NCBI GenBank assembly: GCA_027886175.1
Contig: JAJNNQ010000006.1
Location: 620,001 to 684,000, forward strand
Direction: 5' to 3'
From: Phylloscopus collybita
Lineage: Eukaryota > Chordata > Aves > Passeriformes > Phylloscopidae
Length of the DNA stretch: 64,000 nucleotides
Part shown: one piece after another, positions 1-13,100 of the stretch
Numbering within the stretch: position 1 is the first letter of the stretch
Layout: the number at the start of each line of letters is the position of its first letter
Made by a program: the position numbers and the translations under genes
The notes under the pieces: model-generated
What the model saw: the letters and a program-made list of their open reading frames with translations, nothing else
What the model was told of the DNA's origin: nothing
Databases searched by the model: none

Positions 1-337
1 TTGAACTCTAGAAACATCCAAGTGTAACAGTGTTACCAAGAAGTACAGATGAAATACACAGCGTGGCTTGCACACAAACACTACAGCAAAGTTTTCTCCC
101 CCCCCCACGCAGAAAAATGTGGCTCTAACTACCTCCCCAACCTTCACCTTCCTCATGCATACTTCCAAATGATTAGTATGGACCAGAAGGAGGTTCCAAG
201 AGTTCAGGATGTGACTGATTTTTTAGAAGTTAAGAGATGAATAAATAGGGTTACACAACAAATCCGATATTCATCAGGAGACTCCATTTTTACTTCAGGA
301 GAGAACAAAACTAAAAATACAAGCTCTACATAATTAC
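1..337. other. SLC25A30 intron, truncated by window edge
   Basis: Both strands were checked for the next carrier exon (family motif IRMQAQ and following) and none was found. The stretch contains a short run of nine C bases near 98-106 and no recognised repeat. Confidence 0.5.
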
Positions 338-423
338 CTTTAAGACATCTGTAGGGTTGGCAATAGATGACGAGATTACTCCCGAAAGCACACCACACAG
401 AACATTCATCATGAGGGTTTCAT
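338..423 (-). CDS. SLC25A30: SLC25A30 exon, start of carrier repeat 2
   Basis: 86 bp exon encoding the end of Asp103 and residues 104-131. It holds helix 3 ([17 protein letters not shown]) and the second carrier signature PTDVLK at residues 126-131. The acceptor GTGAAACAG precedes 423 and the donor GTAATT follows 338. No further exon was found between 1 and 337, so the gene continues off the left edge. Confidence 0.92.
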
Positions 424-3400
424 CTGTTTCACAGACAAAGAGTTGAGCTGCAGATTTACAAACCTTAAGATGCATTAGGACAGGATGATGCCCCCGCATT
501 TAACCAGAGAGTGCCAGTTACAGAAGCCATAAAACCTGCTCAGACGAGTTACCCTTGCTGACTAGTTTTGTTGTAACTGGTATAAGGAATGTCTTCTCAG
601 TAGACTTGTTCAAATGCTACAGTAAAATACCAAGTGGAAAGCATCAGCTTCAAGCAAATCAGTCCTCAATTAAATAGAAAATAATCACTCACCTTCTGGA
701 TGCTCAACAAACATTCTTTTTAAGGTCTGGTAAGTGCCTATTTTTATAGTTCCATATGAAGCTTGCCGTAGCATTGCAGGTGCAATCCTGTAGAAACAAG
801 CAGGGCAATAATGTTTATGCTCAAGATCTCAAAAACTCATCAGAAAATTCTTTCTAGTGTGGAGATATCTAGCAGACAAAGGTTTGTTCATTTAAATCAA
901 CAATTTAAACTTACTATAAACAAAACAAGCTTTGAAACATTTTAGGTTTGGGTTTGTCTTTTTTTTTTTAAATAAAACCTGCAAGAACATGAATAAACTG
1001 TGAAGGGATTATTATTATTAGACCATGCTTCAACTTGTAATCTATAAAACAGCTGGCAGTCATGTCTGAAATGTAGTTCCCCCACCATCCTGCATGTTTT
1101 GAAGAAAAGACAAAGACAAAGGTAAATTCAATTTTAATTCTGAGAGAGAGAACAACCATAGCAGCACTGTAGAGAATAACCTTATGCTTAGCTATTTTGT
1201 TCCATGTGAGTTTTGTTTGAAGTTTTTTGGGGTTTTTTTAACATGAAATGCTATGGCAACATGCAGTGCTGAAGGTATCAAAGCTATGACTTCCAACTTC
1301 CAAATTAAGGCTAGCCAAATACCTTGTAATCCTGAAATGCAAAGATTCACATACAATGGGCTTATACTTTTGTCAGTAGACTGTTCATAAGCCATTGCTG
1401 CAACTCAGCTAATCTTACCCAGAGTATAAGGCTTTCAATCCCTCTTCTCTGCATATTCTGACCAGTGCATGCACCATTCCACGGTAGCGGATCTCTTTAT
1501 ATTTGGCATCATTAACTTGACCTTGAACCTGGAGACGTGTTTTGGTCAGATCAATGGGGAAAGTACCTTAAAGGAAAATTCAGTGAGAAAATTAATGCAG
1601 TATCTACCTAAGCAAAGACAATGGAGAACATCATACAAGAAACAGCAACATTTATTATATACCATAATACATAAGAGTACTCCCATGGGTGTTGAGGAAG
1701 ATGAAAAAGGAAAACCTTACAAATATGACTGCTTAGGTTTTGAGTATATGAAACCGATGGGTGAAATAGAATTGAAAGCAAGTTTCGATGTTTAGAGCTT
1801 TAGTTACTGGACAACTGAAAAACAATAGTGTGGCCCGCTACAGGTAATCCCCTTTTGATTAAACAATGCCCTTCTCCTCACCAAAAGTCCAAGGGTCAGA
1901 GCAGACCCTACCAGCTTGGCAGAAGGGGTCCAAAGAATAGTTCTTAAGGTTTAAAATATAACACAATATGGTAATGTAATGATTTTTATAGGCTATATGT
2001 AAATGCTATAAGATTTGTATCTTGTATTAGATTGGTTGATATAAGTTAGAATATTCAGTATAGAAGAAGATTTAATGTATTGTAACAGGAACTTCGCTCT
2101 CTTACTGCTCTTACTACTCTTCTCTTCAGTCTCTCTCTCTTGCTCTCCTCTCACTCCCGGCCCTGCTCTGAGCTGCAGCTGGCAGCTCTTAGCAGGGCCC
2201 TTTCACCCACGCCCTATGCAATAAACCACACGCTTCAAGACCAGCCTTGACTCCAGAGATCTCTCATCACCACAGCAACCACGGTTCTCACACATGGGAA
2301 AGTAGCCTTTCTTACCAAGACTTTCTTTTAAAGAAGTGATTCACATTCTATCACCTTGTTTCTTCTAAAGGCCTGTCAGAGGCCCTGCCTACCTCCTGTG
2401 TTTACATTCGACATTCACTATATTTTCAGGCAACACAGCATTGCCTGGTTGTAAGCAGCCACACTCAACAGGACTCTGCAATCCCAATCAAGCACTGAGT
2501 TTGCACGTGTATTCTACCAACAACTTTGAAGAGGATGTCACTGAAGGCAAGTAAGTTCCGTAGGACACACTATACAGTATGTATAGCACAGTATATAGCA
2601 GCATCTGAAAAAGCAATAGCAGCAGTACCTATTTCTGTTTGCTGCTTTCCTGTAGCCTACTGCTATGTTATGTTCACATCACATTCTCCAGGCTCCCCTT
2701 ATGAAAGGATTCAGAAGCCGTATCCATCCAGGGAAAGGATCACCTCATCATTCCATACTCACCTAAGCACTAATAGGAGTCAGAATTAAACACAACTGTT
2801 CAAATGAGGCTTACCAGATAAGCAAAGCTTTCATGAATTGTTTGTTTTCCTTAAAAGCTTTTGGAATTATTGGCCATATTCAGTCAAGTCAAATAATGAC
2901 AGGTTTCAAACTCAAGTTTGCACGAATTTCCTAAGTAGAAATCCTTCCCATCCCTGGAATCATTCAAAGTCAGATTGGACAAGGCTTTGAGCAACCTGAT
3001 CTAATTGAAGATGTTCTTGCTCAAAGCAGGGGGATTGGGCCAGATGACTTTCCAACCCAACATACTCTATGAAAACAAAATAGTTTTAAGTGTAATTTTA
3101 TACTGCGTCTACCTTATTAGACAGACCTTGCATGCAAGCCCACCACATGCCCAACCATGTCCTGCCACAATGAAAATTCAGATTTCCTTTACTTTCATGT
3201 ACAAGCATTTCAGATACAACTTTAAAATGTTGATATTTCAGTTTTGCCTTTAGAGCAGGCCTAAAACATCAGATGCACGGTCTCACTACAGCAATTATTC
3301 TGTGTTGCTCACTATTGAATTTCAGTGTTCAAATCTCAGCAGCCACTTACATTCAAAGAAAGATAATTTAAACTGCAACATAGATACTCAGTAAAGCTAA

Positions 3401-3808
3401 GAGAAAAATTCACAAGTTAAGAGTATAACTTGTCTACTGCAGCAAAGCAGAAGCTGTATCTACTTACAACCACTGTCTAGGAACAGCTCAAACAAACACC
3501 AAATAATAAAACACAGAGGCAAAATATGTATTAAAAAAGACTCACTGAGGATGAGCACTTACAGACACAAGTGTTCTGACATTGCAACAGAGATCATAGC
3601 TACTCTTCTGTCAGCATTAAGCAAAAAACTCTATGCTGCAGACCACCACATACTACTGTCACTGCCACCATGGAACCAAACTTGTTTTACATAGTGACTA
3701 TCTGAGTAAAGAAAATCATGTCAACAGTTAAAGCCAACACTTACCACATTCTGCAGTGATTGATGCTAAACCTCCATAGATAAAGGGCTTCCAGTTCAGT
3801 GCTGGCAT
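338..3808 (-). CDS. SLC25A30: SLC25A30 (kidney mitochondrial carrier protein 1), 5' four coding exons, partial
   Basis: Minus-strand mitochondrial carrier (SLC25 family, six-helix inner-membrane transporter). Four coding exons join in phase: 3808-3745, 1566-1419, 787-693 and 423-338, each with AG acceptor and GT donor, giving residues 1-131 of a protein that is about 290 aa in other vertebrates. The protein starts [13 protein letters not shown]. Carrier signature motifs P-x-D-x-x-K are visible at residues 25-30 (PIDLTK) and 126-131 (PTDVLK), ending repeat-1 and repeat-2 first helices. The residues [16 protein letters not shown] and [15 protein letters not shown] fit SLC25A30 better than its paralogue SLC25A14, and the TPT1/GTF2F2 neighbourhood agrees. 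The third repeat lies beyond base 1. The transported substrate is not readable from sequence; published work on the family points to inorganic anions. Confidence 0.93.
693..787 (-). CDS. SLC25A30: SLC25A30 exon, helix 2 of repeat 1
   Basis: 95 bp exon encoding residues 72-102, including [20 protein letters not shown], which forms helix 2 of the first carrier repeat. The acceptor TTTCTACAG precedes 787 and the donor GTGAGT follows 693. One base completes Gly71 and one base opens Asp103. Confidence 0.93.
1419..1566 (-). CDS. SLC25A30: SLC25A30 exon, carrier repeat 1
   Basis: 148 bp exon encoding the end of Gly22, residues 23-70 and two bases of Gly71. It carries the first carrier signature PIDLTKTR (residues 25-32) and the matrix-loop motif YRGM...[10 protein letters not shown] typical of repeat 1. 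The acceptor is CCTTTAAG before 1566 and the donor GTAAGA after 1419. Phases fit both neighbouring exons. Confidence 0.93.
1829..2293 (+). mobile_element. Probable solo LTR of an endogenous retrovirus, in an SLC25A30 intron
   Basis: The segment starts TGTGGCCCGC and ends GGTTCTCACA, so its termini are TGTG/CACA. It has a TATA-rich middle, a CT-rich stretch near 2095-2150 and an AATAAA signal at 2220-2225 followed by a short U5-like tail. That order of elements is LTR-like. It lies antisense to SLC25A30. No gag/pol sequence is attached and no clean target-site duplication was found, so the exact ends are uncertain. The family name was not recognised. Confidence 0.55.
2948..3073 (+). mobile_element. 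CR1 LINE 3'-end fragment
   Basis: Plus-oriented CR1 tail: CCATCCCTGGAATCATTCA, a 'GGACAAGGCTTTGAGCAACCTGATCT'-type block (positions 2980-3005), then a degenerate 'gggccagatgac...tttccaaccca' block and ACTCTATGA. It is diverged and 5' truncated, as most CR1 copies in birds are, and is antisense to SLC25A30. Confidence 0.8.
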
Positions 3809-3823
3809 TATTGGTTCCTCTTT
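3745..3823 (-). CDS. SLC25A30: SLC25A30 exon with start codon
   Basis: The acceptor reads TTTCACAG before base 3823 and the donor is GTAAGT after 3745. Fifteen bases of 5' UTR precede the ATG at 3808-3806. The exon encodes residues 1-21 plus the first base of Gly22: the matrix-side N terminus and the start of transmembrane helix 1. The start is chosen because the family begins with M-x-x-LNWKPF and the ATG follows shortly after the splice acceptor. Confidence 0.92.
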
Positions 3824-5033
3824 CTGTGAAAGAGGAAGATTTAACACTACTGTAAGTATATGTTATAAATACACGTGCTAACACTTAGTAGAAACTTTGT
3901 GCCTGGTCCATTTAAAATGGACCTTTCAAACATGAGCAAAGAGTAAAAAAATCATAAGAGTGAAAAAAAAATTAATACCTTTGACAATCAGAAGAAAGAC
4001 AGGAATACCATAGAAAAGCATCTGAGTTCAAATCAGTGTCTGCTATGTATTTGGGCCACCACTCTCCTCACCATGAGAGGTTAAAGCAGTTTTTCTCCCA
4101 GGCACAATGTTAAGGAGCACTGCAGTGAATAGCCTCCAAGGATTTTTACCAAGCTGAACTAGCTTGACTAGATCCTGCAGTCATTTTAGAACTTCCTTGT
4201 TTCCAGTTACCAACATTATTTAGCATGAGCTAAGCCAGTACACTTGGACAGAAAATAAGGGTGCATACACCATTTTGCTTCCATTCAGACCTATTTCTGC
4301 TACCAGTGTTCACAATACTCATTCTTGGGAACGTTACATGAAAATTGTGTCAATTATGTGAATTTGACAAAATGACCACACTTCATAATTAACTATAGCA
4401 TATGCTTTGCAAGATGTTAAAGAAATCCAATTATATTAGAAAAGAGATGATAACTTCAAAACCAAATTAATTTGGCCAATATAAGATTGCCCTTCCCAAA
4501 AGCAAGCATGTCTCTCATCATCTTATTTTTCCCCTTCCTCAGAATATAAATAGTTTTCATTCCCCATTTTCTATAACATCCCCCTAAACATTGCATTCTA
4601 CAGTTATTTTTGCCAATTAATTTTACGGGAAAATTGTACTTGAAAATGCTTCCCTTGGCACTTACACTTCCTGTTATTCTCCCTACTTAACCACCCATAG
4701 TATCCAACTGGAAAATATCACAAATACACCAGTTACTTAGCCCTGCCTTTTGTACAGCTGAACCTTCTTTAGTCACTTCCTGTAGAAAAGCCAATAACCC
4801 AGCACCTAAATGAATTTTCAGAATTGCAGACACTCAGCAGGCCTGAACAGTTTCTGCAGCTCTAACTTTCCTTTTGTCATCTTTACTTCATGATGAGTTA
4901 CCTGGTATCTTCTGACACACAAGAAAAAGAAAGAAGCTACAATCACACAATTTCACATACTCAACACCTACATGCACAGAAATCCATATTACTCTTTTGA
5001 TTACTGCAAAGAACACCATTAATGGAGGAGGGA

Positions 5034-5158
5034 AGAAAAAAAAAAAACAAAAAACCCACAAAAAAACCCACAACCCCCCCCCCCCCAAAAAAAAAACAAC
5101 ACCAAAACAAAACAAAACAAAACAAAAAAAAAAACCAAAACAAAACAAAAAAAAAAAA
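5034..5158. repeat. A/C-rich low-complexity tract with C13 run
   Basis: The sequence is made of A-runs and AAAAC-type units interrupted by a run of 13 C at 5074-5086. Long open frames reported across it are composition artefacts (Lys/Pro on plus, Phe/Leu/Trp on minus). Confidence 0.9.
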
Positions 5159-5166
5159 TCACCCAC

Positions 5167-5212
5167 AACAAGGAAAAGGCAACTAAGGTAACAAGGAAAA
5201 GGCAACTAAGGT
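5167..5212 (+). repeat. Perfect tandem duplication, 23 bp x 2
   Basis: The unit AACAAGGAAAAGGCAACTAA plus GGT occurs twice without mismatch, at 5167-5189 and 5190-5212. It abuts the low-complexity tract, so replication slippage is the likely origin. Confidence 0.95.
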
Positions 5213-6599
5213 CACCCCACTATACTGCCAAAAAGAGTGCAGTACAGAGGTCTGGACACACAGGCTTAGACCATGCCAGCTTTTCAATATGAAGGAGGCA
5301 GAGGCACATGGGTAAATAACACTGTATCAGAGGGAGGCCAGTTTCAGCTCCAAGTTCCTCATAATCCTGTTCTGCCATGATTAATGACAGATCATTTAAT
5401 TAACAGAGACAAAGACAAGCTCAGTTTGTCCACTATCTGCTACACACCTGACTTTACTCCTGAGAAACTCATCAAAACTGAGAGCTAAGCTTCCCCCCCC
5501 ATATTAAAACAAGTTTTCATCTATCACAAATACTGTAACACTAATAAAACTAAAATAGATCCTTTTTCTGTTTGTTACATATTTTACTCTGCCTATGCAA
5601 TGAAGGCTACTCATTTTTTCTAAGTAATTCTGAGCACGGCAAAATAAAGTTTCCAATTTGCACACAGATTTACAAATCTTAGTTGAAGCTTCAATATATA
5701 AATAGGATACCCTAATGCAAAAACTTTATGGCACACTCTTCCTTTGACAGGTCCCAAGGTGAAGGTCAAAGTCTGTACATTTAAAAGGCTTTCAAGGCTC
5801 ATCTCCTGCCAATACGCTAAACTAACCATATGAATCTTTCAGCTTCTAACCTCCAGCCCCCTTCTTCTAGATTTCCATACTTTAGGAAGAAGTATGAAGA
5901 AGAAGAAGAAGAAAAAAATAGAGCAAAGAGGGAGAGTTTTTCTCAGGAAAAAAAAATCAAAAAGACACACCATCCAGTAATTTCGCCCCATGACCTCAGG
6001 TGTCTCATTTCCCGCTTATATTCCAAATTCTTGGTTTGCTTCTTAGTCAGAACTTCTTCCCTATATCAATAAAAATAGTAAGTGTTTCCTCAGAAGAATT
6101 CTGTATCAGCTGAGTAGAAAACTAGTTAAAAAGAGAATCCAGCCATCATTACAGAAAAAAAAAAATCAAGGTATACACTGTTACTAGAAACATACTGTCT
6201 TTACAAAATATATATTGCCGTACCCTGAGCATCAACGATGACAGAAGGGATACTCAACCCCAAAGGACATTGGGTTGAATTAATACAGATTCATCCACGC
6301 ACTTTCTGCAGAGGTGAGAAGAGAATCTTCTTTCTTTTAACCACAGCGTGACTGGACTAAACCCAAAAGTCCGGGTTCCACAAAAGAACGAATCACTTAA
6401 ATAGCTCGATATTACTCCAACGGTAACAGACTTGAAAAGTCACATATCGAATTATATATTAGTTGAAAACATCGCTAGCGTGTTAAGCAGGCAGTATACT
6501 CGAGCTTAGAGTAGTTTTAACTATTTTAAACAGATTCGGGTCTAGAGAAGCAACGAGTGTATAAACTACATAAGAAAAATGGTCTCCCATCCTCCAAGA

Positions 6600-7130
6600 C
6601 CTGAGGGCAGCGGCAGCAGCCGCCACCACCTCCCACTCACCACCGAGCCCTGCCCGAGCCCCACGTCCTGCCGTGCAGATCCCGCCGCTCCCAAATCCCA
6701 GCGCCGCTCCCCGCGGCGGCTTTTGGGGAAGGACGGGCTCCGCCCCGGGGCGGGCCGGCCCGAGGGGCCGAGCCAGGAGCAGGGTGTGGAAGGGGTGGGT
6801 GCAAGGCTGGAGCCGGTTGGAAGGGCTCGCCGAGCCGGCTGTAATTATCCAGGGAAAGATTAACCAGGCTGACCTTGCAGTCAGAGGTCTCCCCTCGCTG
6901 CTGGCTTTGGGAGCCTGCTGGGCTGGCGGGGCAGGCTGGCATTTTCCATTAGCATTCCTGCCCCAGGAGAGTGGAGCGGCTGTGTCGGGTGTTTGTTTCA
7001 GCGCTCCCCGGTTAACGAGCCCCGCGTGGTTTCTCCTCATCACTACCTCTAAGGACATTAATTTTGCCCCTTTACGATCATATGAGCGCCTGTACCGCCA
7101 GCGACAGCTCAGCAGTACCCGGGCTGAGCT
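6600..7130 (-). promoter_or_regulatory. SLC25A30: CpG-rich promoter and probable 5' exon of SLC25A30
   Basis: GC- and CpG-rich island just upstream of SLC25A30 in an otherwise AT-rich region. It contains an Sp1-type GGGGCGGG at 6747-6754. A strong minus-strand donor (GGTG then GTGAGTGG) places the 3' end of a non-coding first exon at 6641, which would splice to 3823. No TATA box was recognised at the expected spot, as usual for CpG-island promoters. The 220-codon minus-strand open frame here is a composition effect. The exact transcription start is not visible. Confidence 0.65.
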
Positions 7131-7149
7131 TTCCTGAGGCGGCACAGGA

Positions 7150-10100
7150 ACTTCTATCTGCCTGCTGTGTGGAGGAACAGAAAGCGGCAGGTGGGCTTAA
7201 ATAGCTACTTTGCTCTTCAAAACACCCTCTTGAACGGTTCCACGTGATTCAGCAGCAGTAGTAGAAGTATTACACAGTTCTGTGCCATTCTGTGCTGTTT
7301 CATTGCATTACCAGGGCAGAAATGGTGGATTCAGTACATAAGATTTACATTGCAGTGTTAATACACATCCAGCGCCTGTCTAGAAGGAAAGGGGCTATCC
7401 AAAAGGACAGGTCTCAGCCGCTGTACAGGTGGCAGCAACCAGTCCGTGAAGACTGGATGACAACCAGAACTTCCAGAGCCCAGGGCTCCTTGTGAAATAG
7501 TTGGAATCAGCTCTTTTGCTGCCCCTAAAGGCAGAGTGATCGGTGCTTTCTGTTTCTGACTGAAGAGCTGCCAGGAGCGCTTGTAAGGACTTACCCCCAT
7601 GGTGCAGCCCTGCTGCCGCTGTCAGTCGCTGCCTTGCAGGCCCATGGCAAGCCTTACGCCTCAAAGGGCAAAATATCCTGCGGGATTGCTCCCCGCGCCA
7701 GTCTCAGGGCAAGGCCGGAGGCTGAGAACCTTTATTTAAGCTTACTGGCTGGTGGAGGAGAAAGGGGGTAACGCCCACTCAGCCCTCATTAAGAGGCTGG
7801 ATGTGGCTTTGTATGCAATCCTCGATAAATCATAAGGAATCCAAAATCGGGTTCCAGTATGCCATAAGTGCTTCATACAATGAAAATAGCTCTCCAAAGC
7901 AGTCCAAGCCTGTTACAGACTTCTCACAAATTTCACATTTCAGTTGTTAAAGGATGGGTAGCCTACAGAGCTCATGCTCTGATCAGTGTTTGCAAAGTCT
8001 TTGCAGGTGGGCTTCACAGAACTTAGCTACAAACTCCCACCTCAGAACTGGTATTCACATTCTAACCCCCTCCTGAAACTCGTAGTAACTGGCTAGTACT
8101 TTACAGATTTTATATCTAAAGCAAGTAGTAGTACGGTCTTACTTGAGATAAACTTTGAACAACTCCCCTCTTTCTTTTTGCACAGAGACTGTTTGGACTG
8201 ATTCTAACATTGCGTAATTTTAAGAAGGACTTCAGTTCCACTCTCATCTTGAGTTGGGCAGCTCCTTCTGCAGGCATGTGGGTTTTATTACCTCTGATGA
8301 AAATCAGTTCCTGCTCACATGTTGTGTCTTGTACCCAATCACATTTCTTAAGTACCTAGTTGCTAGTTCTCAGCTGTGTACTTCTGAATACAGAAAAATT
8401 CAGGTTAACTTTTGTTACCACTAGTGACTTTTGCATGGGTCCTCTGAGTAACGTCTTCTGCTGCATTGTCAACCGAATTCATACTACATATGAAGTACAT
8501 CATGCTTTTGGCAACAGACACTGGACTACTTTTGGCAAGCTGCCTTGAGCCTGGCATCTGCGTCATACCAGCATTGACTTAGGTGCTCAGCATCTTTCCA
8601 CATGTGCTACTGATTACACAGTCTTACAACAGCTTTATCCGAGCACTAGTTCTTTCCCAATGGGCTGTGTAGGGCTCCAGTTTAATAAATTCATTCCCAG
8701 ACCCCTAAACTTACTGCTCCTAAATTTCAAAAAAACACATTTTTTGTTTATTTTTACCAGAGAGCTCTGCTTTTTGTGCATTCATTCCTGTTTCCCTATT
8801 TCCACTGCTGCTTAAAATGGAAAATCATTTCACTTCTCATCTCTGCAGTGGTGAAAACGGTTTGGCCAAGTCTCCTACTGCTTAAATGAGTGGTTTGTGG
8901 GCTACAGGTATACAGATGGCTACAAGTATTGTTCAAACTGCCTGGTCATTTTGTCACCAGCTGCAACCACTGGAGAGTTACCTCTTTGCCTTGGAAACTG
9001 CCACAATTATTAGTTACATAACTGATTTGCGTTTTTCATGTTCCATTGGCTGCGTGCTGAAAGCAAGTCTAGGACACGGGAGTCAAGAGCTCCCTGTCCT
9101 GGCACAGCCTCCTCACCTTCAGTTGTTTGCACTTTCTCTCTGAAGAGCATTTCATCTGACCCTCAATCATACAGCAGATGACTTTGTTGGGAAAATAGAC
9201 AGTGTGCTATTGGCGTGTGTAAAACTGTAAAACATAATAAATAGCACTTCCATTGTGTTTGCCAGGGGCAAAGCCTCAGCCCAGAGCATTGCGTCCAGCT
9301 ATGTGTGGTGCATTTCAGGAGGGCTGAAGAGAAGAGCCAGGAAAATAAGGGAATACAAAACACAAACTGTAAGAAATAGTCTTAAAAAAAGATTAGGATA
9401 ACATAATCTTTAAGACAGAAAGTTATCCATAACAAGGAACTTAATTATCTGTTCACCACCTATATTAGACATAGGGCAGACTTTCTAATAGTGTGGACAG
9501 TTCTAGATGAGACTGACTGTGGAGTTTGCAGTACCTTAATCATCACAGACTTTTAAAAACTGTTAAGCAGGTGTTTTTGAGACATAATTACAATCTGGAT
9601 TACCCAGCCCAAGCATTGGGATGGACTGTCAAGGATCTTTCAAGCCTTTTTTTTTCTGTAATTATTCAATGACATTTCCTCCTCCAGCTATTAGCATATG
9701 TCATGTACAATGACAAGACAACAGAAGTTTCTAACTTAGTGACAGAATCTACTGTGCAGAAGTCAAGGAGAAAGGAAAGTGAAATCAGGAGTAAATGCTA
9801 TTTTAATAAATATTTTTTTACAATCTGATTTGGGCTCTGGCATTGACAGGAGCCAAAGGTCTTTACTGTGTCATTGTTTTGTAGATGTAAAAGGGTCGTG
9901 TTATTTGTTTTTAATGGGTGAAGGGTGAAGGAACGGAGGGTAGTAACAGGCTTTGAGTGGACTAGAGTCACACAGCATAAGGTTCCAGCAAGGCAGTTCT
10001 AGCAAATGTAAACTTGTAAACCAAACAAAATTTTCTGAAAGTGTTGCAATCTTGCAGCAGGTCCTGGGAAATTGATTTGTCTTCTTTTCTGAGACTCCAT

Positions 10101-13100
10101 ACAGAGATAATAGCTCCTATGTACGTCACAGTGTTGGGCTTGATTTTATTTGAATGAGCAAATGAAAAGCTGCTGAAGTTGCTCAGATAGAAAGGCACTA
10201 TAGGAGGCCTTTCACTACTACAAAATACTTTCCAGCCTCAACAGGTGATCCTCCAGATCCTTGCTAAATAAGCATCAGTCACAGTTGCTTCATAGAGGCT
10301 TTTGTCCAACATTGCACTGCACTAAACAAGTAGCAGCTGGAAGAAACAATGCCAATTTAAATGCTGGTAGATGCAACACAAAGAAAAGCAAACATTTTTC
10401 TGTGTCCTACTAAAAACCAGACAGAATATGATGTAAGATACACCCTAACCTTTCCCACAAGGGAGATGATTCAACATTGAATGAATGACAGGGAGGTTGA
10501 TGTGGCACCAAATAACATCTCACATATGGTATTATTTTCTGCCACTTTCAGTACACCCCTTGCTGGCAGTACTCAATATCCAGGGATAGTAGGGAGCATC
10601 TGTTGGGGGAAATGTGTATTTGTGGAAGCATCTGCTGGGGAAATTCATATTTGCACTAGAATATCCTGTGAAAGCAGAATTGCAGTTGAAGTAGTTCTAC
10701 AGTAAAAGAAATGTGACACAAACAAGACAATGTTTGGGGCGATGTGCTGGCAGGTGCCCCCAAGCCATGTCCTTCACAGCGCAGGATGTAGGTTGATCAG
10801 AACACAGAACTGCCTACATAGGAAAATTTCAAGCTTTTGGTGCTATTACTTTTTAAAGTAGCCTTGCTATTCTCTTTCCTGATTCTCAAGTTTTGGTGGT
10901 TTTCCTCTAGTGTTCACAGAACGCCTTGCACTAAACCATTACCCAAATAATACAGCTTTTCTTCTGGTTACCCCAGTCTGGCTTTGGGTAACCTAGCTTT
11001 CACTATCAACATCTTGAACACCATTTTTCCTTCCTTCCTTTTAAATTTAAAAATGTGCTTTATAAAATTTTGTCAAATGAAGCATTTAAGTAACTTCTTT
11101 TTCTTTTTCTTTTTCTTTTTCTTTTTCTTTTTCTTTTTCTTTTTCTTTTTCTTTTTTTTTAATAAAAAGTTCTGAAAAGACTGATGCTTCAGGAGAATAC
11201 TTCTGCTTCGCAGGCCTGCTGATCCACAGGATGACAACACCAGAACTACTAACACAATGTTTGGCTGAGATGAGCTGATTGCTGTTAACCTGGAGCAAGA
11301 CAGGTTATTCTGCACAGAGGGAAAAACAGCTGTAGGATTTTGTCCTTGTGGTAGTTGTCTGTCACAAAAACCACAGCCTGAACAAGTCACTTAGGACCTT
11401 TAATGTGCAGTGGGGTTCCTTGCTGATGCTGCAAAGCAGCAGTCATGGGTAGGAACTCAAATCTCCACTGCTCCTAGTAACAAAGCCTGGCAGAGTGGGA
11501 AAACAATTGTCTTCCAGAGCTGAAGAAGCACAGACTACAGTGATAGACATCCTGGATTTCTATGAAACACAGCAGCTGACATGCTCGTGTCCTTCTGTTT
11601 CCCACAGTTATCCTTCCCAACACTTGGTTCAGTGGATGCCAGCTTTTGGACGTGCTCATGCCTTAGGAGGCAGCAGCAGGGAGCAGAATGATGTGCCTCA
11701 CACCTGTAAAAAGGGTCTTTGTTCTCCAATCGGCACTGACGTAGCAGCTCACTGCTAAAAGGCAGATGCTCCTTTACCTTTCCATATTCCCCTCCCATTC
11801 CCAGACACAGTTCTGGCCCTTTGTCCAGGCTGGTGATTGCTCTCATTTGACTCATGAGTGGGTTCAACTTACTAATTACAGAATACACCCATCAAACCCA
11901 GGCTTCTGCCAGCTGATGCAGATGAACTGGCTTCACATTGGCAGCAGCACCAGTGTAACAGAAGAAGCAGCAGTGCATGACTTGAAGTGGGTTCATCCTG
12001 TTGGAAGCATTGAAATATTAGACTCTCAACATCTCACAGGACTTAGCCACAAGTACCTGGCAGAGCAAAAACTCATGAGGGATTGTGGTATGCATCCTGC
12101 CTTTAACACCCCATCCTAATATCTCTGGCCTTCTGTCTGGCTTGCAGTAAGAACAGGAGGTGGCATTAATCCCCAGACTTCACACAGCGTGCTAACAACT
12201 TTTTCTGACCTTCAAGGCCAGAGAACAGAGGCAAGGCAGAGCCACCTTGCAGCCTTCAGACTGCCAGCTGGATCATGTGTAAAACCTCATCAAAGAACTT
12301 TGGATGGCCTCCTACAACACAGCTAAAATGCAGTCTAATTCATGCCAAAGATGAATTGGCCTTGTTTCAACTCTAAGGCCATGGGGAATCCAGTCCTGCA
12401 TAATAAAAGAACCAGCCTACAAACTTCCTTGCTTTTCATTTCAAATGCAAAGCCAGCAATAAGACAGGAAGAAGAGGGACAAGAAAGCAATTAAGAGTAA
12501 CAAAGATGAACTAGAGAAGATAGTGCAAATGAATATTGAGACAAGAGATATGAGGAGAGCAGGCCATAAATTGTGCAGAAGGTTTTAATGGTGCTAGACT
12601 GTCTGAAATGACAAGGGGAATTTTTGTAAGTGAAAAGAAGAAGTGATGCTTTGAAAACAGATGGTTTGCCAGTTCAGTGATAGTTGCCATGAGGACTAAG
12701 ACATCCAGGTAGCTTGTTCCAAAGAAAAGCACTACAGGTAAAAGCTACTTCTGACACTTTCAGGATTCTGAGAGAAGAAATGTTCTAAAGGAAGGTGATT
12801 GAGTGATTGTCTCCACTTCCTGGAGGACGTGTTGAGGGATCCTGGAAGGTCACAGCACTATGCAGTCACACCTCAGGATACCCAGCATGGCCACTTTTCC
12901 AGGTTACTTGGAGCACAGCACTTAGCAATGGATTATATACTCCCCTGTGGGTTGAGTTATACTTTGTGGATTTGTAATATCTGTAAATTTTATAGGAAAC
13001 TAGCCTGGCTCTTATAGCTTTTACATATCCTGGATTTTATGTGATACCAAAAGATCCACTGTTTTTATTATTTTTGTATCTTAAATGACACTGCCTACCT

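Larger units (their letters stand above)
3824..6640. other. SLC25A30 5' intron region with low-complexity block
   Basis: About 2.8 kb between the start-codon exon and the CpG-rich 5' exon. No coding exon was found. It contains the A/C-rich block at 5034-5158 and a short GAA-rich stretch at 5888-5913. Confidence 0.6.

Noticed and set aside
4888..5205. Phe/Leu-rich 105-codon minus frame and Lys/Pro-rich plus frame
   Set aside because: Translation of the A/C low-complexity tract.
6483..7145. 220-codon minus-strand open frame (and a 154-codon plus frame) at the SLC25A30 CpG island
   Set aside because: GC-rich island with few stop codons; peptides are Ala/Pro/Gly/Arg-rich, overlap on both strands and resemble no family.
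11073..11390. Lys-repeat and Lys/Glu-repeat frames
   Set aside because: Reading through the CTTTTT microsatellite.
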